The notes below the pieces were generated by a model. That model saw only the letters and a program-made list of their open reading frames with translations. It searched no databases and was not told where the DNA came from. From Methylorubrum suomiense (GTDB taxonomy: Bacteria; Pseudomonadota; Alphaproteobacteria; Rhizobiales; Beijerinckiaceae): 64,000 nucleotides of DNA. A program made the translations under genes and the position numbers. The DNA lies in assembly GCF_022179765.1 (NCBI RefSeq), contig NZ_BPRE01000021.1, positions 16,325 to 80,324 of the forward strand, given 5' to 3'. Positions 28,018-36,724 of this stretch are shown piece after piece; position 1 is the stretch's first letter; the number at the start of each line of letters is the position of its first letter.

Positions 28018-28470
28018 TCAGCCAGCCGGCGGGACGAGAACGTATTTCCCCACGAAGGGGTCGCTCTGGCTGTTCACACCGGTGCAACCATAGGGCCGCT
28101 CACTGGCCGCCATGGTCCGGAATTTGAGCGTCGCCTTCCCGTTCAGCTTGATCGTGTAGCCCTTCTCGCTCGCGGAATGGCCCTGGTCGCCGTCCACATG
28201 CTGCACGAGACCGTTCTCGAACTGGCCGTCGATGGTCAAGGTGACGGGCTGGTCGGCATGATTGACGACGCGCAACTCGGCATTCGTGTCGGCCGGCAGG
28301 CGCAGTTCGGCCGGTGCGCAGGCGATCTTGCCGTCCTTCTTCTCGATGGTCAGCTCCATGACCGGCTGCCCGCTCGATGCGGGTGGCGGCAAGGGTTTGC
28401 CCTGAGCCAAAGCCATGGTGGTCGAGAGGACGAGGCACAACGTGCCCAGCGTCCATTCCGCATGTCGCAT
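28018..28470 (-). CDS. secreted protein of unknown function, possible cupredoxin-like fold
   Basis: Predicted 150 residues with a signal peptide (MRHAEWTLGTLCLVLSTTMA, cleavage near ALA-Q). The mature part is beta-rich: LTIEKKDGKIACAPAELRLP ... AELRVVNHADQPVTLTI ... GYTIKLNGKATLKFRTMA. That pattern resembles cupredoxin-like extracellular domains. It has two Cys (KIACAP and YGCTG) that may form a disulfide, but no clear His/Cys/Met copper site. No operon partner is evident. The fold guess is inference. Confidence 0.65.
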   Translation of the reverse strand: MRHAEWTLGTLCLVLSTTMALAQGKPLPPPASSGQPVMELTIEKKDGKIACAPAELRLPADTNAELRVVNHADQPVTLTIDGQFENGLVQHVDGDQGHSASEKGYTIKLNGKATLKFRTMAASERPYGCTGVNSQSDPFVGKYVLVPPAG

Positions 28471-28583
28471 GTGATCGGTCTCCTATCGGTCCGTCGGGGA
28501 AGACCGAGGCCGGGTCACACGTTCCGGAGCGCGACGCCGTACCACGTCCGCGAAGCGTGAGCGGTGACGCGCGGACAAGCGTG

Positions 28584-28769
28584 TCAGTCGCCGCCGCGGC
28601 GTGAGCCGAGGGCGAGGAAGGCGAGCGATCCACCGGCAATCAGCCCCACGAAAAAACCGGCGCCGAAATCGCTGTCATCCTCGTGCGTGCCGAGCCACAG
28701 GCTGCCCGCGACCAGTGATAGGACGAGCGTGACGAGCGCAGGATCGATCAATCGGCGGAGGCGATGCAT
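28584..28769 (-). CDS. small two-helix membrane protein, hypothetical
   Basis: Predicted 61 residues with two hydrophobic segments (LVTLVLSLVAGSLWLG and FGAGFFVGLIAGGSLAFLAL) joined by an acidic loop (THEDDSDFG). The sequence pattern, with a basic start and RRGG end, favours a real inner-membrane peptide, but there is no recognised family. Confidence 0.45.
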   Translation of the reverse strand: MHRLRRLIDPALVTLVLSLVAGSLWLGTHEDDSDFGAGFFVGLIAGGSLAFLALGSRRGGD

Positions 28770-29413
28770 CGCCCTCCCCTACCACAGGCGAGAGCGGAGG
28801 GGTCGTTCACCCATTGATGGCGCCGAGACGGCGCGTACCGAAGGTCGAGGGGGGACGGCGAAGTTGCCATTCCTGGAGGGCTTCATCGACGTCTGTCACC
28901 CGGCCCGCCGCGCCACGACGCCCATCAAGGAGGGCCCGAACTTGATCGGTGACCGCTCGGATTGGTCATCCCCCGGTGCGGGGCGATGCGGCATCGCCCA
29001 GTTCTTCCGGGCCATGGCGATCGGCGACCGGCCGCATGGATTCACCAACCGATCGGTCCATTGCGTATCGGGCCCGACAACGTAGGCCTTTTTGGTCGTT
29101 TGTTTTGCCGATTTTACCCGAGTGATTTTCCTAAATTGCCGAATACTTTGCACTTTGTACCAACAGCTGTTGCTGCCATGCCACTGAATCGTTGAATATG
29201 GGCAAAAAATAATACTTCTTGTCGACCGCCAGGCAAAACGGATTGTCATAACCGGGCGCTCCCAGCATGCTCATGCCTCGACCGAAGGCAGTATCGGAAA
29301 AGCAGCACGATTGTTGCTAATATTATGTTTCGATTACTGCCAAATGGCTCGCTCAAGCTTAAAATAAACGCTGTGCTATCTGAATTATAGCCAGCTGAGA
29401 ATGGGAGAAGGCC
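28770..29413. other. intergenic region, AT-rich in its right half
   Basis: About 640 bp with no supported gene. From about 29085 to 29400 base composition drops to AT-rich, as before the adhesin gene, and probably holds the promoter of the Hint-domain gene. A GGGAGAAGG ribosome site precedes its GTG start at 29414. Confidence 0.4.
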
Positions 29414-30457
29414 GTGGCACTACCGATCACCTTCGACAATAAAACTTACGGCGCAGGTTTCCTCGGAATCGATGACGGCGGTGCCTCTGCGACGTTCCAG
29501 GTCGATGCTGCGTCCACCTACAGCGTCAGCGTCAACGGAACCGTCAACGCGGTCGGTGATACGGTTACGCTGACCTACGGGGCCGATGCGCCGGACGGTT
29601 TTGCTGGACGTTCCATCGATCTCGTTGCGACACAGTACGACAACGCGGACATGGTTCTGTTCACCAGCCGGTCTCTTCCCCCCGGAGAAACCGAGACGGG
29701 AAACTATCGGTATCTTCTTTCGAACACGCAGGTTTACGGAAGAAATCCCCCAGCACCCGCGACGCGGACGCGCTTCACGGCCGATGACAACGAACTGGGC
29801 AGCTACAACGCGCAGGCCGTGCCCTGCTTCACGACGGGCACTCTGATCCGCACCGCCCGCGGCGACGTCGCGGTCGAGGATCTGATCGTCGGCGATCTGG
29901 CCGTGACGGCCTCCGGCACGCTGCGCCCGATCACTTGGATCGGCAATCGCGACCTCGACGGCCATGGCAAAGAGCTGTCTCACAATGAGCAGCCCATCCA
30001 CATCCGCGCCGACGCCTTCGGCCCCGGCCTGCCTGCCCGCGACCTGCGCCTCTCGCACGGTCATCCGGTGCTCGTCGGTGCTGATGCCGAGGGGAGCGGC
30101 GGCGTCTTGGTGCCGATCATGTGCCTGATCAACGGTACTTCCATCACCCGCGAGCCTGCCACGCACGCCACCTACTGGCACATCGAGCTGGACAGCCACG
30201 ATGTCCTGCTCGCCGAAGGCCTGCCCGCCGAGAGCTTCTACAACATGGGAAGCCGTCCGTGGTTCGCCGGCGCGGACAGCGCATTGCTCGATCCGAACTT
30301 CGTTCCGGCAGGTGCCTATGGCCGTTGCCGCCCGGTCGCAGTGGATGGCCCGGAGGTCGAAGCCGAGCGCATGCGCCTTGCCGGCATGTTCGCGATGAGC
30401 CTTGCTGAGGATTGCGCTTGGGAGGACGCTGCGCAGTTCGAGTGGCTGGCTGCATAA
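29414..30457 (+). CDS. Hint-domain secreted protein (first paralogue)
   Basis: Predicted 347 residues, GTG start after a strong GGGAGAAGG site. Residues 1-136 are a Gly/Thr/Asp-rich beta domain (MALPITFDNKTYGAGFLGID). From 138 the Hint (hedgehog/intein-type) domain starts with the nucleophile in PCFTTGTLIRTARGDVAVED, continues with RPITWIGNRDL, and has the block RDLRLSHGHPVLV with the conserved His. There is no extein-like sequence after it, so self-splicing is unlikely; self-cleavage N-terminal to the Cys is possible. Such proteins are common around type I secretion in alphaproteobacteria. Its C-terminal half is nearly the same as that of the gene at 31004. Confidence 0.85.
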   Translation: MALPITFDNKTYGAGFLGIDDGGASATFQVDAASTYSVSVNGTVNAVGDTVTLTYGADAPDGFAGRSIDLVATQYDNADMVLFTSRSLPPGETETGNYRYLLSNTQVYGRNPPAPATRTRFTADDNELGSYNAQAVPCFTTGTLIRTARGDVAVEDLIVGDLAVTASGTLRPITWIGNRDLDGHGKELSHNEQPIHIRADAFGPGLPARDLRLSHGHPVLVGADAEGSGGVLVPIMCLINGTSITREPATHATYWHIELDSHDVLLAEGLPAESFYNMGSRPWFAGADSALLDPNFVPAGAYGRCRPVAVDGPEVEAERMRLAGMFAMSLAEDCAWEDAAQFEWLAA

Positions 30458-30507
30458 GGCGAGAGAGGGGCTGGACGGTATCCACGCCCCGACCCCCTGA
30501 CCATTAC

Positions 30508-30540
30508 AAGGCGCCTTGGCTGAGCCAGGGCGCCTTTTTC
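30508..30540 (+). terminator. rho-independent terminator after the first Hint gene
   Basis: AAGGCGCC (30508-30515) pairs with GGCGCCTT, with an inner TGGCT/AGCCA stem and a one-base loop, followed by a run of T. A long perfect stem with a U-tract. Confidence 0.9.
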
Positions 30541-31003
30541 TATGCTTTCGGCCAAGCATTTCTCCGCGAAAGACCAAGCCTGATGCGGCCTGTGTCCCAT
30601 GACTTCGATCGCCGGTGCCGTCCCGACAGGCCCGACTTCCGTCCGGCACTGCATCGGCCTGCCTGCCGCGCTCGCTGCGGCGAGGCCGCTAGGCCGAACC
30701 TATAAGGCCGCATCAGATGGCGCGGTTGCGTCGATGGCGATCCATCCCCAGTCGCCGTGGCAATTGAGTTTTCAAGATTTCGTATTTTCTCGCACATTTC
30801 GCGTCATGATAGACCACTGTTCGTTGCAAAATGGTCTACATCATAACCTAAATTATAATGATCAGCTATCATAAGGTGCACATCGTGCTCGTTGCCCGAT
30901 TGCAACATGCCTCGATATTGGCGAATAGCTGATTGAAATCGGCTTGCGAAACAATTTTTATGCATACGCAAATAACCGATCGAAACGGATCGAGGGGAGC
31001 ATC
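30541..31003. other. intergenic region between the two Hint-domain genes
   Basis: About 460 bp without a supported gene. The segment 30770-30990 is AT-rich and likely carries the second gene's promoter. GAGGGGAG at 30992-30998 is the ribosome site that decides the start at 31004. Confidence 0.45.
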
Positions 31004-32050
31004 ATGACGTACGCACAGTTTCCGGCCGGATACAGCTACGAGCTGCAGAATTCTGGACAATTTCCGACCGGTTCTGAGGTACGCTCCGGAAATACGGAGA
31101 CGTTCACCGTTCAGACTTCAGGTACGCAGTTGGCAAGCGCTCTCAACGTACCTCCCGACTCGCGGGTCTTCGTCACGTCTCCGGATCCGGCTGTCGATAA
31201 CAGGCCCGGTGCCGTCATCATCTCCAGTGGTTTCGGCCCCGCATTGACGGGGGTCCAGACCGGCTACCAGACGACCGATGCCATCACGATCGCTCTCGAT
31301 TCCGGTCAGTCCCTATCCGGCAACCTCGTGATTGCGACGAGTGTCGTAGCACCGGGCCAGCAATTCACGTTGCCGAACAACACGCCTCAGACCTTCTCCA
31401 ACCTGGAGCAGGCGCCTTGCTTCGTCACCGGCACCTTGATCCGCACCGCGCGCGGCGACGTCGCGGTCGAGGATCTGCGCATCGGCGATCTGGCCGAGAC
31501 GGCCTCCGGCGCATTGCGGCCGATCACCTGGATCGGCAACCGCGATCTGGAGGCTCAGGGCACGGCGTTGCCGCACAATCAGCAGCCCGTCCACATCCGC
31601 GCCGGCGCCTTCGGCCCCGGCCTGCCTGCCCGCGACCTGCGCCTCTCGCACGGACATCCGGTGCTCGTTGGCGCCGATGCCGACGGGAATGGCGGCGTCC
31701 TGGTGCCGATCATGTGCCTGATCAACGGTACTTCCATCACCCGCGAGCCTGCCACGCGCGTGACCTACTGGCACGTCGAGCTGGATCGCCACGACGTTCT
31801 GCTCGCCGAAGGCCTGCCCGCCGAGAGCTTCTACGACATGGGAAGCCGCGCGTGGTTCGCCGGTGCGGACAGCGCCTTGCTCGATCCGGACTTCGTTCCG
31901 GCGGGTGAGTACGGCCGCTGCCGCCCTGTGGCGGTGGATGGCCCGGTGGTCGAGGCGGAGCGGGCGCGCCTCGCGGGCCTCTTCGCCGTGAGCCTCGAAG
32001 CGAGTTGCGCCTGGGAGGACGCCTCCGGTTTCGAGTGGCTTGCCGCGTGA
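31004..32050 (+). CDS. Hint-domain secreted protein (second paralogue)
   Basis: Predicted 348 residues; the ATG at 31004 follows GAGGGGAG at 6 bp, better than the upstream start at 30944. Residues 1-136 form a different beta-rich N-domain (MTYAQFPAGYSYELQ ... GTQLASALNVPPDSRVFVTS) unrelated to that of the first paralogue. From about 138 the Hint domain (PCFVTGTLIRTARGDVAVED) and everything after it match the first paralogue at most positions, including NGTSITREPAT and LLAEGLPAESFY. The swap of N-domains before a shared Hint core suggests modular reuse. Probably secreted; function unknown. Confidence 0.85.
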   Translation: MTYAQFPAGYSYELQNSGQFPTGSEVRSGNTETFTVQTSGTQLASALNVPPDSRVFVTSPDPAVDNRPGAVIISSGFGPALTGVQTGYQTTDAITIALDSGQSLSGNLVIATSVVAPGQQFTLPNNTPQTFSNLEQAPCFVTGTLIRTARGDVAVEDLRIGDLAETASGALRPITWIGNRDLEAQGTALPHNQQPVHIRAGAFGPGLPARDLRLSHGHPVLVGADADGNGGVLVPIMCLINGTSITREPATRVTYWHVELDRHDVLLAEGLPAESFYDMGSRAWFAGADSALLDPDFVPAGEYGRCRPVAVDGPVVEAERARLAGLFAVSLEASCAWEDASGFEWLAA

Positions 32051-32075
32051 GCTCGACCCTTCTACAGCCCGGGCC

Positions 32076-32969
32076 ATGAGGCCCGGTCTGCTCACTCTCG
32101 ACGCCTTCCTGAATCGCCGGGCTGCGGACCGGCGATTGGCGCGGCTGACCCACGATATGCCTCTGCCGGAAGCGCGGGGGCTGGAACTTGGTCCGGGGAA
32201 TAATCCGGTCCCGCTGCCCGAGGGCGTGAGCGTCACCTACATCGACCACGCTCTCGATGCGGGCGCCGGCCTGCTCGATGCGATGCCCATCGATCAAGCC
32301 TGGGCCGGCTCCGGATCGCTGGCCGCCTTGCTCGGAACGGAACCGAACGACTTCGCCATCGCCGCGCAAGTGGCGCAGTACGTGCCGAATCTTCTCGGCT
32401 GGCTGCGCGGCATCCATGAGGTGCTGCGCCCCGGCGGCGTGCTCAACCTTTCGCTGCCCGACAAGCGGTTCATGTTCGACGCGACGCGCCCGGCCAGCAC
32501 GCTGGCGGAACTCGTCGAAGCGGATCTGCTGAATCTCGAGCGGCCAAGTCCGCGCCAGATCTTCGCCCATGCAAGCGAGGTCCGCGCGATCGCGCCAGCG
32601 GATATCTGGGACGGCGCGGATCCTGCGGGCGCGACACGGTTATCCGGTGATGATGCGATGGGGCATGCCTACCGGGAAGCGTCCGCAGCACTCGCCGCTG
32701 GCCGCTACGTGTCTTGCCACTGCTGGGTTTTCACACCGGAAAGCTTCCTCGGTTTGGTGGCGGGGGCCACGCAACTCGGATTGTTTCCGTTCGTGCTGAA
32801 CCGGATCGGGGCCACCGTCGTCGGCGGCTTCGAGTTCTACGTCTCCATGCGGCGCGACGCCGAGGCTGATCCCGAGGCTCTGCGCCGGTTGCAGGATGGA
32901 GCAATCGATTACCTCTCCCGAGGCCTGGTACAGCAGCATCGCAGTGCCGCGCTGCTGGCCGGCCGATAA
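32076..32969 (+). CDS. SAM-dependent methyltransferase (class I, methyltransferase-11-like)
   Basis: Predicted 297 residues from the ATG at 32076, 25 bp after the Hint gene. GLELGPGNNPVPLPEGVSVT (about 37-56) is the glycine-rich SAM-binding loop. IHEVLRPGGVLNLSLPDKRF is the post-IV segment typical of class I methyltransferases. The remainder includes a Cys-rich SCHCWVFTPES patch. Its closeness to the Hint gene suggests one transcript, but the substrate is unknown. An alternative ATG at 32040 would overlap the Hint gene. Confidence 0.8.
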   Translation: MRPGLLTLDAFLNRRAADRRLARLTHDMPLPEARGLELGPGNNPVPLPEGVSVTYIDHALDAGAGLLDAMPIDQAWAGSGSLAALLGTEPNDFAIAAQVAQYVPNLLGWLRGIHEVLRPGGVLNLSLPDKRFMFDATRPASTLAELVEADLLNLERPSPRQIFAHASEVRAIAPADIWDGADPAGATRLSGDDAMGHAYREASAALAAGRYVSCHCWVFTPESFLGLVAGATQLGLFPFVLNRIGATVVGGFEFYVSMRRDAEADPEALRRLQDGAIDYLSRGLVQQHRSAALLAGR

Positions 32970-33170
32970 GGCCGTATCCACCGTGGTTGTACGCCGTCGC
33001 CGCCTCGGTTTTCGAGTGGGCTACGCGCTCTTGCCGGGATCGCTGTCGCTGTTTCGAGGCTCATCCTCACGGCGTCGACCTCGGTGATCGAATGTCGCCT
33101 CAGGCGATCTGGCGGCGATCGATCGCGTCTGTGCCGGCACGATCCGTTACGGAAATGGGCCCTCGCGCGG

Positions 33171-33362
33171 TCAACCGCTCTGCGCGGCCCCGAAGGCCTT
33201 CAGGGCTGCGTCGCCGGCCGCGCCTGCATCCTCGGGTGAGGTATACGATTCCGGGGAGACGCGCACCGAAACGCCGTCGCTGTCCGTCAGGTGCCAGCGG
33301 TAGCGCTCCGAACTGTCCGGACAGGTCTCGACGGTGACGGCGACGGGGGTAGGATCGTCCAT
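33171..33362 (-). CDS. small protein resembling half of a YegP/DUF1508 domain
   Basis: Predicted 63 residues. RYRWHLTDSDGVSVRVSPES followed by YTSPEDAGAAGDAALKAF has the beta-beta-beta-alpha spacing of the YegP (DUF1508) repeat, which ends in a helix with conserved Ala. Usual proteins carry two such units; here only one is present. The assignment rests on pattern likeness and is tentative. Confidence 0.5.
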   Translation of the reverse strand: MDDPTPVAVTVETCPDSSERYRWHLTDSDGVSVRVSPESYTSPEDAGAAGDAALKAFGAAQSG

Positions 33363-33430
33363 GGGGTCGGGCCTCGGCTGGCAACTTCGGAAACGGGAGC
33401 GACCCGTGGCGGGCCGCTCCGAACGGGTTG

Positions 33431-33943
33431 TCAGCTATCCGCCTTCGCGCCGCTCAGCGTCAGGTCGAGATACGTCTTGGTGACCGGTTCGATCAGCGCG
33501 GCGATCTCCTCGGCGGCCTTCGTTTCCTCGTCGATCGCGGCCCGGAAGAAGGGAACCTGATCGGACTTGCCGGCCCGCTCGGCGATCACCGACAGCGAGC
33601 GGTAGGCCGCGATCTGATCGTATTGGTAGGCGTAGCCCGCGTAGAGGTTCTTCAAGGTCTCGTCCTGCGCCGTGGCATGGACGGCCGCGCCGATGGTACC
33701 GGCCACGCTCGTGACGGCTTCCTTCAGCGACGACCGGCTTTCCCCGATCGCCTCCAGAGCGGTGTCGAGGCGGTCGAGCTGTGCTTTCGTCGTCTCGACA
33801 TGGCGCCGGAGGACGGCCGCGTAGTCTGGGTAACGCTCAAGACCGGAGAGCTGACGTTCCATCTGTTCCAAGCCCTGCTTCTCGAGGGCGCGCGTATTAC
33901 GGAGGGATCCTGCATAAATCTTGCTGATGTCGTGCGTAGCCAT
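33431..33943 (-). CDS. YciE/YciF-type ferritin-like protein (DUF892)
   Basis: Predicted 170 residues, all alpha. MATHDISKIYAGSLRNTRAL, then LERYPDYAAVLRRHVETTKAQ, AYQYDQIAAYRSL and a last helix EIAALIEPVTKTYLDL are the four-helix pattern of DUF892 proteins, which are linked to stress response. Acidic and His residues that could bind a di-metal site occur on the helices (HVETTKAQ, EETKAAEE). Soluble, no signal peptide. Monocistronic as far as can be seen. Confidence 0.85.
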   Translation of the reverse strand: MATHDISKIYAGSLRNTRALEKQGLEQMERQLSGLERYPDYAAVLRRHVETTKAQLDRLDTALEAIGESRSSLKEAVTSVAGTIGAAVHATAQDETLKNLYAGYAYQYDQIAAYRSLSVIAERAGKSDQVPFFRAAIDEETKAAEEIAALIEPVTKTYLDLTLSGAKADS

Positions 33944-34215
33944 GCCGTCATTGCTCCGGATAGTCTTCTAGTCCGGCAGCTAACCCAGGTAAGAGACGGC
34001 TGTTTCCGGTCGACCCCTGCGACGGAAGCGCCCCGTCAAGCCTGTCCTATGACACTTGCGGCATCTGTTTACGGGCTTGCCTTCGGTCCACGAAGGCGTT
34101 GGCGCATCCGCTTCGGGCCTTGGCGACGTCTCCATGCGTCAAGTGGCGCGGCAACCCGCACGTGTCGGCCCCGTTTCCGACCCGCATGGCTCCAACATCG
34201 CCGGAGAGACGCCTC

Positions 34216-34389
34216 ATGTCCGACACCGGTCACTGCCGCTCTTCCCCGGCGCGGAAGTCGGAAGGGGTTCACGCAGCCGGCACGTCGTCGGCCACCGCCG
34301 GCAAGGCCGAGCGCTGGGCTCCCGCCGAGACTGCAATCATGACCCAGAAGCAGCACGGTCGCGGACTGCGCGAGGCGGCGGAAGCATGA
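34216..34389 (+). CDS. possible small hypothetical protein
   Basis: Predicted 57 residues, basic and Ala-rich, starting MSDTGHCRSSPARKS. A GGAGAG ribosome site lies 8 bp upstream, which is the main argument for it. No family is recognised. The rest of the 470-bp gap (33944-34414) holds nothing I can support. Confidence 0.3.
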   Translation: MSDTGHCRSSPARKSEGVHAAGTSSATAGKAERWAPAETAIMTQKQHGRGLREAAEA

Positions 34390-34414
34390 GCCAGATCGGT
34401 CGGGGTCGGCTCGC

Positions 34415-35482
34415 GTGAGCACAATCTCCGCGCACGGGGCGGCCTTCGCCGAGGCCATCACCCGTTTCGGTTCGGGCAAGCCCGCCATCCTCTGTCACGA
34501 CGACGCCGACGGCCTGTCGGCCGGCGCGATCCTCTGGCATGCTCTGACCCGTATCGGCCGCGAACCCAGGCCTGTCCGTGTGGTCGGGCGCGGCGAATCG
34601 GCTTGGTCGGCGGCGCTTCGCGACGAGCTCGCCGCGGACGCTCCGGCGGGTCTCGTGGTGACCGATCTCGGCGTCCAGGCCGGCACGATCCTGCCCGGTA
34701 TACCGACCCTGCTCATCGATCACCACGTGCCGCGCTCCTGGCCCGACGCCGCCGAGGCTACGGTGATCAGCGGTCACGACGAAGCGCCGATCCCGACATC
34801 CAGCCTGCTCGCCCATCGCTGCGCCGCGGCGCTCGGCGGAGCGGACGATCTGGCATGGCTGGCCGGTATCGGTCTGGTGGGCGATCTCGGCGAGCGGGGG
34901 GCGAGCGGCGATTTTCCCGAAATCATGGGGCCGCTGCGAAAGGCTTACACCGCCAAGGCCATGCGCGAGGCGGTCAGCCTCATCAATGCACCGCGGCGCT
35001 CGGCATCCGGTGATGCCGGGCCGGCCCTGCGGATGCTTCTGCGGGCCGATGGCCCTCGTGACATCGTCGCCGGCACGGATCCGGATGCCGCGGCCCTGCA
35101 CGCGGCACGGGCGGAGGTGAAGGCGGCGCTCGATGCCGCCCGCACCGTCCCGCCGCTCTTTGCCGGACCGATCGCCCTGATCCGCTGCGACTCACCCTGC
35201 CAGATCCATCCGCTCATCGCCCAATCCTGGATCCACCGCCTCCGGCGGCAGGTGGTCATCGGCGCCAATGCGGGCTTCCGGGCGGGCTATGTCCATTTCG
35301 CGGTCCGTAGCCTCGGCGTCCCGGATCTGATCGGCTTCCTCGAGGAGCGCGCACCGCCACTCGGGCCGGATGATCAATTTGCCCAGGGGCACCGCCGCGC
35401 CACCGGCGGCCAAGTGCGGATCGAAACATGGAACCGCTTCGCCGCGCAGATCGGCTTCGGGCCGGAAGCGCAGGTCGCGTGA
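34415..35482 (+). CDS. DHH-family phosphoesterase
   Basis: Predicted 355 residues from a GTG start. DHH motifs appear in order: ILCHDDADGLSAGAIL (I), VVTDLG (II), LIDHHVP (III, the name motif) and GLVGDLG (IV), which together bind two Mn2+ or Mg2+. The C-terminal part (IAQSWIHRLRRQVVIGANAG ... AVRSLGVPDL) is in the place of the DHHA1 substrate domain. This group includes RecJ-like nucleases and oligonucleotide phosphodiesterases. The stop overlaps the next start (GTGA), so the two genes are translationally coupled. Confidence 0.85.
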   Translation: MSTISAHGAAFAEAITRFGSGKPAILCHDDADGLSAGAILWHALTRIGREPRPVRVVGRGESAWSAALRDELAADAPAGLVVTDLGVQAGTILPGIPTLLIDHHVPRSWPDAAEATVISGHDEAPIPTSSLLAHRCAAALGGADDLAWLAGIGLVGDLGERGASGDFPEIMGPLRKAYTAKAMREAVSLINAPRRSASGDAGPALRMLLRADGPRDIVAGTDPDAAALHAARAEVKAALDAARTVPPLFAGPIALIRCDSPCQIHPLIAQSWIHRLRRQVVIGANAGFRAGYVHFAVRSLGVPDLIGFLEERAPPLGPDDQFAQGHRRATGGQVRIETWNRFAAQIGFGPEAQVA

Positions 35483-36165
35483 CGCGTCGCGTGCTGATCG
35501 TCGGGGCCTCGCGGGGGCTCGGCCTCGGGCTGGTAGCCCAGTTCCTGAGCCGCGGCTGGGACGTCACCGCGACCGTGCGGCGGCCCTCGCTGGCGCTGGA
35601 CGAGCTGGCCGCGGGCCATTCATTGCGGATCGAGATCGGTGTCGACATCGACGACGACAGCGCAGTGGCCGACCTCCGCGCGCGGCTGGCGGAGGCGCCG
35701 GACTTCGACATCGTCTTCGTCGTGGCCGGGGTCGCCACGCAGGCGGGTACGCCCGCGGCGCTGCTGCCGCGGGACGTCGTCGGCTCCGTGTTCCAGACCA
35801 ATGCCGTGAGCCCGATCCGCTTTGCCGAGACCTTCCACCGCCGGGTGGCGCCGGGCGGTCTTATCGTCCTGATGACTTCGAAGCTCGGTTCGGTCTCCCT
35901 GAACCGCGGGGGTGGCTGGAGCAGCTACCGCGCGAGCAAGGCGGCGCTCAACACCCTCGCGCGCTCCTTCGCCGGTCAGCACAAGGGGGCGGATTGGGGC
36001 GTCATCCTCATGCATCCCGGGTGGGTGCGCACGGATCTCGGCGGGCGCCGCGCCACCCTCGATGTCGAGACGAGCGCGCGGGGCATGGTGAACGTGCTGG
36101 AAGGACGACTCGGCCAGCGCGGCTGCGCCTATCTCGACTATGCCGGCGAGACGGTGCCGTGGTGA
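35479..36165 (+). CDS. SDR-family oxidoreductase (CsgA/C-factor-like)
   Basis: Predicted 228 residues from the GTG at 35479, inside the GTGA overlap with the DHH gene. The Rossmann loop VLIVGASRGLGLGLVAQFLS binds NAD(P). The catalytic Ser region is VLMTSKLGSV and the active YxxxK is YRASKAAL. HPGWVRTDLGG is typical of the C-factor-like SDR group. Coupling to a DHH phosphoesterase is unusual and the shared role, if any, is unknown. Confidence 0.88.
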   Translation: MTRRVLIVGASRGLGLGLVAQFLSRGWDVTATVRRPSLALDELAAGHSLRIEIGVDIDDDSAVADLRARLAEAPDFDIVFVVAGVATQAGTPAALLPRDVVGSVFQTNAVSPIRFAETFHRRVAPGGLIVLMTSKLGSVSLNRGGGWSSYRASKAALNTLARSFAGQHKGADWGVILMHPGWVRTDLGGRRATLDVETSARGMVNVLEGRLGQRGCAYLDYAGETVPW

Positions 36166-36255
36166 GAGGACCGGCCGTCTGCGCTCGATCGGTGTGCGGA
36201 CGGCTGCGGCATCAGGGCTCGCGAACTCGAAGCGCGATCGGCCTGTTGGTGGCGC

Positions 36256-36510
36256 ATGAGCGAATTGGATCCGAACGCACTTCCCCCCGTCACCGATGAG
36301 GTGATTGCCGCACGCCGCCGCGAGATGGCGGTCGAGCACATCCTGTTCGGCGCCCTGCGCCATCTGGCGGGTCGCCATCCCGAGATGCTCGACGAACTCG
36401 AAGGCAGCCTGCCCCATCTCTGGGATCGGTCCGAGGGGACGGCGCGCGACGACGAGGCGGTGCGCGAGATCGCCCGGCGTTTCATCAAGAGCCTGCGTGC
36501 GGAAGCCTGA
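36256..36510 (+). CDS. small helical hypothetical protein
   Basis: Predicted 84 residues, strongly charged and helical (ARRREMAVEHILFGALRHLA ... REIARRFIKSL). No signal peptide or membrane segment. No family recognised. It lies 90 bp after the SDR gene and may share its transcript. Confidence 0.55.
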   Translation: MSELDPNALPPVTDEVIAARRREMAVEHILFGALRHLAGRHPEMLDELEGSLPHLWDRSEGTARDDEAVREIARRFIKSLRAEA

Positions 36511-36724
36511 TCGGTCTCGCCCACGCCGAGCCAGCGGAAGCGGGTGGCTTGGGCGAAGCTGCCGTTGACGACCCGACACGGGGCTGACCGAACGAACCGA
36601 GCGACGGTCACATCTTCCTCAACGGTGACTTCGCCGAGCTTGGGTCAGCGATCTGCCGAACGGCCGATCCCTTCGGCATCTCCGATGCGGACGTCCGCGC
36701 GAGACGCGTTCGGTCAGGGACGCC

